Assembly (NCBI RefSeq): GCF_900240275.1
Contig: NZ_LT964761.1
Coordinates: 1,136,236-1,200,235 of the forward strand
DNA length: 64,000 nt
Source of the DNA: [Lactobacillus] timonensis
Lineage (GTDB): Bacteria; Bacillota; Bacilli; Lactobacillales; Lactobacillaceae
Reading direction: 5' to 3'
The position numbers and the translations under genes are program-made. Under the pieces are notes generated by a model. It made no database searches and was not told the origin of the DNA. It saw only the letters and a program-made list of their open reading frames with translations. Below, in pieces: positions 56,579 to 64,000 of this stretch. Each line of letters starts with the position of its first letter. Positions within the stretch are counted from its first letter, which is position 1.

Positions 56579-58612
56579 ATGATTTACCGGCAACCAGACC
56601 GTAAGTTTGAATTAGTGTCCGACTACCAGCCAACTGGTGACCAGCCTGAGGCAATCCAGCAGCTTACAACGGGTTTGAAAAAGGGCGAGAAAGCACAAAT
56701 CCTGGAAGGGGCGACCGGGACGGGCAAGACCTTTACCATTTCTAACGTAATTGCCAACGTTAATAAGCCGACCTTAATCCTCAGCCATAATAAAACTCTA
56801 GCCGGACAGCTTTACAGTGAAATGAAGAAGTTTTTTCCCCACAATGCGGTAGAGTATTTTGTTTCCTACTACGATTACTACCAACCGGAAGCATATGTTC
56901 CCAGCTCTGATACCTATATTGAAAAGGATGCTTCCATCAATGACGAGATCGATAAACTCCGTCACGGGGCCACAAGTTCCCTCCTGGAGCGCAATGACGT
57001 CATTGTTGTGGCATCCGTTTCCAGTATTTTTGGTCTAGGTGACCCGCGTGAATACCAAAAGGCGGTGTTATCACTCCACGTTGGGCAAGAAATTGAACGT
57101 AACACCCTCCTCAAAGACCTAGTCGAAATCCAGTTTGACCGTAACGATATTGACTTTGAACGTGGCCGATTCCGTGTTCATGGTGATGTCGTCGAAGTTT
57201 TCCCGGCGTCACGGGATGAAAAGGCGTTGCGGATTGAATTTTTTGGTGACGAGATTGACCGCATCCGCGAAGTTGATGCTCTGACAGGTGAAGTATTAGA
57301 CGACTATCAGCACGTGTCGATCTTCCCGGCAACCCACTTTATGACCAACGAGGACGTTATGAACCGGGCACTGCCACAGATCAAGCAGGAAATGGAAGAA
57401 CAGGTTGCTAAGTTTACCAAGGAAGGAAAGCTGCTTGAAGCCGAGCGGATTCAGCAGCGTACCACCTTTGACATCGAGATGATGCGTGAAATGGGTTACA
57501 CTAACGGGATTGAAAATTATTCACGTTACATGGATGGCCGACAGGCAGGAGAGCCGCCGTTCACCCTCTTGGATTTCTTTCCGAAAGATTTTTTACTGGT
57601 GGTCGATGAATCCCACCAAACAATGCCGCAGGTTCGCGGAATGTATAACGGTGACCGGGCACGTAAACAGATGTTGATCAATTACGGCTTCCGTTTGCCA
57701 AGTGCGCTGGATAACCGTCCGCTCAAGCTAAAGGAATTTGAGCAACGGGTTAATCAGGTCGTTTACATGTCTGCTACCCCGGGACCATACGAACTAAACC
57801 AAACGGACCACGTTATTCAACAAGTGATCCGGCCAACTGGGTTATTGGACCCGACGATTGAGGTCCGTCCAGTAATGGGGCAGATTGATAATTTAGTTGG
57901 TGAGATTCACCAGCGGATTGACCACCATGAACGGGTCTTTGTGACAACCTTGACCAAAAAGATGGCTGAAGACTTGAGTGACTACCTGAAGGATTTGGGC
58001 ATCAAGTGTAAATACCTTCACAGCGACATCAAGACGCTGGAGCGGACGCAGATTATTAGGGATTTGAGACTGGGTAAATTTGACGTTCTGGTAGGAATTA
58101 ACCTGTTGCGTGAAGGTCTTGACGTTCCAGAAGTTTCTCTCGTAGCCATTTTGGATGCCGATAAGGAAGGCTTTTTGCGTAATGAGCGGTCGTTGATCCA
58201 AACTATCGGTCGTGCCGCCCGTAACGAACACGGTGCAGTTATCATGTATGCTGATAGTGTGACCGAATCCATGCAAAAGGCGATTGATGAAACTCACCGC
58301 CGCCGGCAAATTCAAGAAAAATATAACCATGATCATGGCATTACGCCGAAAACCATTATCAAGCCCATTGCGGCTGCAATTACTGCAGGAACGCCAGTGG
58401 AGGATGATGAAAAGACAGATACTGAGTTCACCAACAAAGATTTCGCCAAGTTGGACGGTAATGCCCAACGGCAGATGATTGATGATTTGACAGAGCAAAT
58501 GCGAGATGCTGCTAAACGGCTTGACTTTGAACAGGCTGCAACACTGCGTGATACGGTCCTTGAATTAAAGGGGTCAGTAAAGAAATCATCAGGAAAGCGA
58601 GGTAAGAAGTAG
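56579..58612 (+). CDS. uvrB: Excinuclease ABC subunit B
   Basis: UvrB (677 aa) is the damage-verification helicase of nucleotide excision repair. It carries Walker [15 protein letters not shown] (about residues 39-52), the beta-hairpin region [21 protein letters not shown], the DESHQTMPQ Walker [12 protein letters not shown] motif VI, and a C-terminal UvrC-binding UVR motif (about residues 630-665, [22 protein letters not shown]). I start at ATG 56579 with AAAGGGAGGA. It is under LexA control and overlaps uvrA by one base. Confidence 0.97.
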   Translation: MIYRQPDRKFELVSDYQPTGDQPEAIQQLTTGLKKGEKAQILEGATGTGKTFTISNVIANVNKPTLILSHNKTLAGQLYSEMKKFFPHNAVEYFVSYYDYYQPEAYVPSSDTYIEKDASINDEIDKLRHGATSSLLERNDVIVVASVSSIFGLGDPREYQKAVLSLHVGQEIERNTLLKDLVEIQFDRNDIDFERGRFRVHGDVVEVFPASRDEKALRIEFFGDEIDRIREVDALTGEVLDDYQHVSIFPATHFMTNEDVMNRALPQIKQEMEEQVAKFTKEGKLLEAERIQQRTTFDIEMMREMGYTNGIENYSRYMDGRQAGEPPFTLLDFFPKDFLLVVDESHQTMPQVRGMYNGDRARKQMLINYGFRLPSALDNRPLKLKEFEQRVNQVVYMSATPGPYELNQTDHVIQQVIRPTGLLDPTIEVRPVMGQIDNLVGEIHQRIDHHERVFVTTLTKKMAEDLSDYLKDLGIKCKYLHSDIKTLERTQIIRDLRLGKFDVLVGINLLREGLDVPEVSLVAILDADKEGFLRNERSLIQTIGRAARNEHGAVIMYADSVTESMQKAIDETHRRRQIQEKYNHDHGITPKTIIKPIAAAITAGTPVEDDEKTDTEFTNKDFAKLDGNAQRQMIDDLTEQMRDAAKRLDFEQAATLRDTVLELKGSVKKSSGKRGKK

Positions 58613-61482
58613 TGGCCAATAACAAGATTATTATTCGTGGAGCGCGGGCCCACAACCTCAAAAACATTAACGTGACTATTCCCAAAGATAAACTGGTAGT
58701 TATTACCGGGTTATCTGGATCTGGTAAGAGCTCGCTGGCTTTTGATACTCTTTACGCCGAAGGACAGCGGCGGTATGTTGAAAGCTTGTCCGCCTATGCG
58801 CGGCAATTCTTGGGGCAGATGGATAAACCCGACGTTGACAGCATCGAAGGGTTGTCACCAGCAATTTCAATCGATCAGAAAACGACCAGCCATAACCCGC
58901 GCTCGACGGTCGGGACGGTCACGGAAATTAACGATTTTTTGCGTTTGCTGTGGGCGCGGGTCGGAACGCCAATCTGCCCGAACGACCACATTCCAATTAC
59001 TAGCCAGTCGCCTGAACAGATGGTGGACCGTATTTTGCAATTGCCGGTAAAGACCCGGCTGCAGATTCTTTCACCAGTTGTTCGTCACAAGAAGGGGACG
59101 CAGAAGAAGGTCCTGGCCAAAATCAAACGTGATGGTTTTGTTCGGGTACAGGTTGATGGCGAAACTTACGATTTAGACGAGGTTCCAGAGTTAAATAAGA
59201 ACAAGAATCACGATGTCAACGTGGTCGTGGACCGGATTATCGTCAAGAACGGGATCCGTTCGCGCTTATTTGACTCGTTTGAAGCGGCATTGCGGTTGAG
59301 CGACGGTTACGCAATTGCTGACGTCATTGGCGGGGACCCCATTCCTTTTTCTGAACACTATGCCTGCCCGATTTGTGGGTTTACGGTTGGCGAATTAGAG
59401 CCACGACTGTTTTCCTTTAATGCCCCGATGGGAGCTTGCCCGGAATGTGAGGGATTGGGCATGAAATTGGCAGTTGACGTGGACCTGGTGGTTCCTGACC
59501 GGAGTAAAACCCTGCGCGAAGGAGCAATGGTGCCATGGAACCCGATCTCGTCAAAGTATTACCCGTCGCTTTTGGAGCAATTTTGTCAGTCCGCTGGTAT
59601 TCCGATGAATGTGCCTTTTAATCAGCTGACGAAAAAGCAACAACGGCAAATTTTATATGGCAACGGTGAGAAGGAATTTCACTTCCACTACGAGAATGAC
59701 TACGGGGGCATCCGGGATGTTGATGTGAAGTTTGAAGGGGTAGTAAATAACGTTAAGCGTCGTTACCACGAAACTAATTCGGACTTTACTCGAGAACAGA
59801 TGCGTAAGTACATGACAGAATTACCATGTCCAGTTTGCCATGGCTACCGTCTAAACCAACGCGCCCTGTGTGTGCAGATCAATGGAGAAAATATCGGGCA
59901 AGTCTCAGAACTGCCGATTAGTAAAGCAATTGAGTTCTTTAAAGCGGTGACCCTGTCTGACCAGGATGAAAAAATTGCGCGGCCAATTTTGAAGGAAATT
60001 CTTGATCGACTAACATTTATGAAGAATGTGGGCGTGGATTACCTCACACTAAGCCGGTCAGCTAATACCCTTTCTGGTGGGGAAGCCCAGCGGATTAGGC
60101 TTGCCACCCAGATTGGCTCAAATCTTTCCGGGGTTATTTATGTTCTTGACGAACCATCGATTGGTCTTCATCAGCGAGACAATAACCGTTTGATCTCTTC
60201 GCTAAAAAAAATGCGTGATCTAGGGAACACCTTAATTGTCGTCGAGCACGATGAGGATACGATGCGGGCAGCTGACTACATTATCGATATCGGCCCTGGC
60301 GCTGGTGAGCATGGTGGTCAAGTAATGGCTGCGGGAACACCAAAGCAGATTATGCGTAGCCGGAAGTCGTTAACGGGTCAATACTTGTCAGGGAAAAAGC
60401 GAATTTCAGTACCGCTGACCAGGCGGGCTGGTAACGGACACCAGATTGTCCTGAAGGGAGCAGCGGCGAACAACCTGAAGAACATTACGGTGAAGTTCCC
60501 ACTGGGCAAATTTATCTGTGTCACAGGCGTCTCCGGTTCCGGCAAGTCCACCCTGGTTAACTTGATTTTAAAGCGGCTTTTGGCTCAGAAGCTGAATCAC
60601 AATTCTGCCAAACCAGGAAAATATCAATCAGTTAGCGGGTTGGACCAGGTTGAAAAGATCATTGATATTGACCAGTCACCGATTGGGCGGACGCCGCGGA
60701 GTAACCCGGCCACCTATACGGGAGTCTTTGATGATATTCGTGAACTGTTTGCTCAGACCAACGACGCGAAAATTCGTGGTTATAGCAAGGGACGCTTTAG
60801 CTTCAACATTAAGGGTGGGCGTTGTGAAGCCTGCCATGGTGACGGAATTTTAAAGATTGAAATGAACTTTTTGCCGGATGTTTACGTTCCCTGCGAGGTG
60901 TGCCATGGGACCCGTTATAATTCCGAAACGCTGGAAGTTGAATATAAGGGTAAAAATATTGCTGACGTGCTCAACATGACTGTGAGTGAAGCTTTGAAGT
61001 TCTTCAGCGCCATTCCGAAGATCAAGCGAAAGTTGCAGACAATTGAAGATGTTGGACTTGGTTACGTTCACCTGGGGCAGCCCGCTACAACGCTCTCGGG
61101 TGGTGAGGCACAGCGAATGAAACTGGCTGCTGAACTGCATAAGCAGAGCCACGGGAAGAGTTTTTACGTTCTTGATGAACCAACAACGGGGTTGCACATG
61201 GATGATATTAAGCGTCTGCTGGGAGTCATCCAACGACTGGTCGATGCGGGCAACACCGTGTTGGTGATTGAACACGAATTAGACGTGGTGAAGGCTGCTG
61301 ACTGGTTGATCGATCTTGGCCCAGAAGGTGGGGAAGCCGGCGGCCGGGTGGTTGCCACTGGAACACCAGAAAAAGTTTCTCAGGTTAAAGCAAGCTACAC
61401 TGGCCACTACTTATTACCGATGCTTCAACGCGATCCTGACTGGGCACAAGCCCATCCCGAGCTGATGAAAAAGCAGGAATAA
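58612..61482 (+). CDS. uvrA: Excinuclease ABC subunit A
   Basis: UvrA (956 aa) is the damage-sensing ABC ATPase that loads UvrB. Two ABC modules each carry a P-loop ([15 protein letters not shown] at residues 30-44 and [14 protein letters not shown] near residue 640), signature LSGGEAQR, and zinc fingers ([28 protein letters not shown] and [27 protein letters not shown]). Start GTG shares one base with the uvrB stop, with GAGGT upstream. Same SOS-controlled operon as uvrB. It ends at a terminator at 61507. Confidence 0.97.
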   Translation: MANNKIIIRGARAHNLKNINVTIPKDKLVVITGLSGSGKSSLAFDTLYAEGQRRYVESLSAYARQFLGQMDKPDVDSIEGLSPAISIDQKTTSHNPRSTVGTVTEINDFLRLLWARVGTPICPNDHIPITSQSPEQMVDRILQLPVKTRLQILSPVVRHKKGTQKKVLAKIKRDGFVRVQVDGETYDLDEVPELNKNKNHDVNVVVDRIIVKNGIRSRLFDSFEAALRLSDGYAIADVIGGDPIPFSEHYACPICGFTVGELEPRLFSFNAPMGACPECEGLGMKLAVDVDLVVPDRSKTLREGAMVPWNPISSKYYPSLLEQFCQSAGIPMNVPFNQLTKKQQRQILYGNGEKEFHFHYENDYGGIRDVDVKFEGVVNNVKRRYHETNSDFTREQMRKYMTELPCPVCHGYRLNQRALCVQINGENIGQVSELPISKAIEFFKAVTLSDQDEKIARPILKEILDRLTFMKNVGVDYLTLSRSANTLSGGEAQRIRLATQIGSNLSGVIYVLDEPSIGLHQRDNNRLISSLKKMRDLGNTLIVVEHDEDTMRAADYIIDIGPGAGEHGGQVMAAGTPKQIMRSRKSLTGQYLSGKKRISVPLTRRAGNGHQIVLKGAAANNLKNITVKFPLGKFICVTGVSGSGKSTLVNLILKRLLAQKLNHNSAKPGKYQSVSGLDQVEKIIDIDQSPIGRTPRSNPATYTGVFDDIRELFAQTNDAKIRGYSKGRFSFNIKGGRCEACHGDGILKIEMNFLPDVYVPCEVCHGTRYNSETLEVEYKGKNIADVLNMTVSEALKFFSAIPKIKRKLQTIEDVGLGYVHLGQPATTLSGGEAQRMKLAAELHKQSHGKSFYVLDEPTTGLHMDDIKRLLGVIQRLVDAGNTVLVIEHELDVVKAADWLIDLGPEGGEAGGRVVATGTPEKVSQVKASYTGHYLLPMLQRDPDWAQAHPELMKKQE

Positions 61483-61506
61483 GTAGAGTGGAATAAGCAG
61501 TAGAAA

Positions 61507-61546
61507 AGTCGCGACAGTAAGGTTGAACCTACGCCGCGGCTTTTTG
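61507..61546 (+). terminator. Terminator after uvrA
   Basis: AGTCGCG/CGCGGCT stem with one G-U and inner GGTT/AACC, followed by TTTTTG. Confidence 0.82.
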
Positions 61547-61596
61547 ATTAGTCAGGGTGCCTCCAGTAGGTCTGAAATGTGATGACACGCCCGGTA

Positions 61597-61605
61597 TGTT
61601 ATACT
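61597..61605 (+). promoter_or_regulatory. Extended -10 promoter of rapZ-yvcK-whiA
   Basis: TGTTATACT (TG, one base, TATACT at 61600-61605), about 29 bp before the rapZ start. No good -35. Confidence 0.55.
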
Positions 61606-61633
61606 GTTGAATGTGTTTAAAGGAGGAAATGTA

Positions 61634-62503
61634 ATGTCTGCCAAAATGGAAGTCTTGATTATTACCGGGATGAGCGGTGCTGGTAAGACGGTAGCCGTCC
61701 ATAGTGTGGAGGATCTTGGCTATTTTGTGATTGATAATATGATCCCGTCTCTTGTCAGTAAATTCATCAACGTGATGGAAGAATCTCACCAGTACAACAA
61801 GGTGGCGATGGTCATCGATTCGCGGGCACGTGGGTTTTATGACCAGCTAGGCGGGACCATTGCTGACTTGCGAGAACGTCATGATTTACACGTTAACGTT
61901 ATTTTCCTGGATGCAACTGATGAACGCCTTGTGTCACGTTACAAGGAAACAAGGCGCAGCCACCCCCTGTCACTGCATGGTACAGTCCTTCAAGGAATCA
62001 GGAAGGAACGTCAGCTGATGAACGGGTTGAAGAGTAGGTCAGACGTCGTTATTGACACGACCACCCTCACGCCGCACAACCTGAAAGTACGGATTGCTGA
62101 TTATTTTGGCGAAGGTGCGGGTAGTAACTTCTACATTGAAGTAATGTCGTTTGGCTTTAAGTATGGCTTGCCGCTAGACGCAGACGTCGTAATGGATGTA
62201 CGTTTCTTGCCCAATCCGTTCTATGTGCCAGCATTAAAACACTTGACCGGTAATGATACCGCTGTCCAGGAATATGTGATGAACAACCCTACTGCGCAAA
62301 ACTTTTACCGGCATTTCCTCCAACTGTTGAAATCGACTTTGCCCGGATACATTCACGAGGGGAAGAGTAGTCTGACAATTGCCATTGGCTGTACGGGTGG
62401 TCAACACCGCTCAGTGACTATTGCTAACCGGGTAGCGACAGCCTTGAAAAAGAATCACTATACCGTTAACGTTCATCATCGTGACATTGGCAAAGCACAA
62501 TAG
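61634..62503 (+). CDS. rapZ: RNase adapter RapZ / nucleotide-binding protein YvcJ
   Basis: The 289-aa protein is the P-loop nucleotide-binding YvcJ/RapZ. It has Walker A ITGMSGAGKTVAVHS (residues 9-23), Walker B-like VNVIFLDATDERLVSRYKETRRSHPL, and the C-terminal domain with FGFKYGLPLDADVVMDVRFLPNP and AIGCTGGQHRSVTIANRVA. In E. coli RapZ senses glucosamine-6-phosphate via small RNAs; in Firmicutes the role is less clear and linked to competence. Start ATG 61634 follows AAAGGAGG. First gene of rapZ-yvcK-whiA. Confidence 0.95.
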   Translation: MSAKMEVLIITGMSGAGKTVAVHSVEDLGYFVIDNMIPSLVSKFINVMEESHQYNKVAMVIDSRARGFYDQLGGTIADLRERHDLHVNVIFLDATDERLVSRYKETRRSHPLSLHGTVLQGIRKERQLMNGLKSRSDVVIDTTTLTPHNLKVRIADYFGEGAGSNFYIEVMSFGFKYGLPLDADVVMDVRFLPNPFYVPALKHLTGNDTAVQEYVMNNPTAQNFYRHFLQLLKSTLPGYIHEGKSSLTIAIGCTGGQHRSVTIANRVATALKKNHYTVNVHHRDIGKAQ

Positions 62504-62515
62504 GAGGACTGTAAA

Positions 62516-63502
62516 ATGTATCACAAGCCAAAAATTGTGGTGATTGGCGGGGGAACCGGACTTCCGATTATCTTGCGGGGATTACGGGACAAGGACGTTG
62601 ATATTACGGCGATTGTGACGGTAGCCGACGACGGAGGATCTTCGGGAATTTTGCGGAACTACGTGAACGTCGTCCCGCCTGGTGATATTCGTAACGCCTT
62701 AGTGGCACTCTGCGATTTGCCACCGTTGGAACAACAAATCTTTCAGTACCGTTTCGAATCCAAAGATAGTTTTCTGGCGGGGCACGCGATCGGTAACCTA
62801 ATTATTTCGGCACTTAATGAAATGAAGGGTGATATCTTTTCGGCGGTTCAAGAGCTATCAGCCATGATGAAAATCCATGGTCATATTTTTCCGGTGGCTA
62901 ACGAGCCGCTAACGCTCAATGCAGAGTTTATGAACGGCCAAATGCTAAGCGGGGAATCAGAGATCACGGCTGCCCATAACCAGATTAAGCGGGTTTGGGT
63001 GAGCGCAACCCACGATGATGATGGACACCAAGTGGCTGCCATGCACCAGGTAATTGATGCCATTATGGAGGCCGACCAAATCGTTCTCGGTCCCGGCAGT
63101 CTCTTTACCAGTATCTTGCCCAACCTGATGATTAAAAACGTTGGAAAAGCAGTCACAAAAACCAAGGCTGAAGTGATTTACATTTGCAACATTATGACCC
63201 AGAAGGGCGAAACGGACCACTTTACCGATGCTGACCACGTTCGCGTTCTGAACGACCACTTGGGCTGTCACTTTATCGATACAGTCCTGGTTAACATTCA
63301 GCCAGTACCAGAAGATTACATCAATTTCCAACAGTGGAACGAGATTTCTCAGCCGGTCAGCCACGACTTTGCTGGTTTGCGGGAACAAGGATGCCGTGTG
63401 ATTTCGGCTAACTTTGTTCGTCTTCGGAATAATGGTGCATTCCACGACCAAGGATCAGTGGTCAATGAATTAATGAACCGACTACACGACGTCCACGATT
63501 GA
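62516..63502 (+). CDS. yvcK: Gluconeogenesis/morphogenesis factor YvcK
   Basis: YvcK (328 aa) binds UDP-sugars and is needed for cell shape during growth on gluconeogenic carbon in Bacillus. The N-terminal motif [50 protein letters not shown] and [14 protein letters not shown] are diagnostic of the CofD-like fold. Ribosome binding site TAGGAGG. It lies 12 bp after rapZ in a conserved three-gene unit. Confidence 0.96.
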   Translation: MYHKPKIVVIGGGTGLPIILRGLRDKDVDITAIVTVADDGGSSGILRNYVNVVPPGDIRNALVALCDLPPLEQQIFQYRFESKDSFLAGHAIGNLIISALNEMKGDIFSAVQELSAMMKIHGHIFPVANEPLTLNAEFMNGQMLSGESEITAAHNQIKRVWVSATHDDDGHQVAAMHQVIDAIMEADQIVLGPGSLFTSILPNLMIKNVGKAVTKTKAEVIYICNIMTQKGETDHFTDADHVRVLNDHLGCHFIDTVLVNIQPVPEDYINFQQWNEISQPVSHDFAGLREQGCRVISANFVRLRNNGAFHDQGSVVNELMNRLHDVHD

Positions 63503-63525
63503 CGTGATAGAAAGGAGGCTGGGTG

Positions 63526-64000
63526 ATGTCTTACGCTAGTGAAGTAAAGAAAGAATTGACGGGACTTGAAGTCCACCGTGGAAATGCGAAGGCGGAGCTG
63601 ATGGCACTGATCCGGATGAATGGCTCAGTTGGTTTGTCTAACCACCAGTTGGTGCTGAACGTAGCCACCGAAAGTCCGGCCATTGCTCGCCGTATTTATA
63701 AACTGATTAAGGATTTTTATCAGATCGAAAGTGACATTCTGGTACGGCGAAAAATGAGGTTAAAGAAGAACAATACCTATGTCGTCCGCCTTCGCTACCA
63801 TGCGCGGGAATTGCTGACTGATTTGGGAATTATTGATGGGCTATCGATTCGCGAAGACGTCCCGCTAGAGTTGCTGAAAAACGACTTGATGATTCGTTCA
63901 TATCTCCGTGGCGCATTTTTGGCGGGGGGCTCAGTCAATAATCCTGAAACTTCTCGTTACCACCTTGAAATTTATTCGCTATACGAGGAGCATAATGAAA
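63526..64000 (+). CDS. whiA: WhiA sporulation/cell-division regulator, N-terminal part (runs off window)
   Basis: The first 158 codons are visible. The start [28 protein letters not shown] follows AAAGGAGG at 63511-63518. The protein has the degenerate LAGLIDADG-homing-endonuclease domain, whose core is seen as [17 protein letters not shown], followed by YHLEIYS. WhiA is a DNA-binding protein acting in cell division and chromosome segregation. The C-terminal helix-turn-helix is outside the window. Third gene of rapZ-yvcK-whiA. Confidence 0.93.
   Translation, partial: MSYASEVKKELTGLEVHRGNAKAELMALIRMNGSVGLSNHQLVLNVATESPAIARRIYKLIKDFYQIESDILVRRKMRLKKNNTYVVRLRYHARELLTDLGIIDGLSIREDVPLELLKNDLMIRSYLRGAFLAGGSVNNPETSRYHLEIYSLYEEHNE

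Noticed and set aside
57893-58498. 201-codon minus-strand open frame antisense to uvrB
   Set aside because: No start signals or recognisable motifs; uvrB is complete and conserved here.

Overview
The window is a stretch of low-to-mid GC Firmicute chromosome. Gene content and order point to the Lactobacillaceae, most likely a Limosilactobacillus-like heterofermenter; I base this on recognised gene neighbourhoods and protein style, not on a search. Markers are the PyrR-controlled pyrBC-carAB operon, ppx-ppk-ppx, the tsaB-rimI-tsaD/ABC-F/rex/groESL block, comFA-comFC-hpf-secA-prfB, pspC-yvlD-hprK-lgt-gpsA-galU-trxB and uvrBA-rapZ-yvcK-whiA. Almost everything is core housekeeping. There is no prophage, CRISPR array, tRNA, rRNA or defence island in view.

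Layout. 1-178 is the end of an ISL3-family insertion sequence running off the left edge. 179-10159 holds the ribosomal protein operons rplK-rplA and rplJ-rplL, separated by a GNAT gene and the pyrimidine operon pyrB-pyrC-carA-carB. 10233-12408 holds a pyridoxal/HMP-type kinase, a flavin-binding oxidase-like protein and a UPF0340 protein. 12506-13987 is a complete 1482-bp copy of the same IS, inserted between nrdF and its terminator. 14000-17536 is nrdH-nrdE-nrdF (class Ib ribonucleotide reductase, minus strand) with tandem NrdR boxes. 17816-25565 is tadA, SRP RNA and the replication/repair cluster dnaX-ebfC-recR-yaaL-tmk-darA-holB-yabA-rsmI-thioesterase. 25732-30439 is polyphosphate metabolism. 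30490-38887 is galE, t6A synthesis, an ABC-F protein, rex and groESL. 39133-48193 is a KimA-like permease, yigZ, the competence genes, hpf, secA and prfB with its programmed frameshift. 48245-56437 covers envelope and carbon metabolism genes (hprK, lgt, gpsA, galU, trxB, an apparently frameshifted HAD phosphatase, pgm). 56579-64000 is uvrB, uvrA, rapZ, yvcK and the start of whiA.

Regulation is unusually readable: two L1-type rRNA-mimic sites (before rplK and before rplA), a PyrR attenuator, an L10 leader with its terminator, tandem NrdR boxes, a CIRCE operator, a LexA box at uvrB, the RF2 frameshift signal, and many intrinsic terminators.

I found no large undescribed system. The most interesting items are: the two IS copies, which both sit with the same end facing, and 10-13 bp from, an intrinsic terminator; the IS's own antisense terminators; a Ppx-like protein that has lost key residues in both its domains; a frameshift in an A8 tract of a HAD gene; a terminator inside the nrd operon; and the structured leader of hpf.
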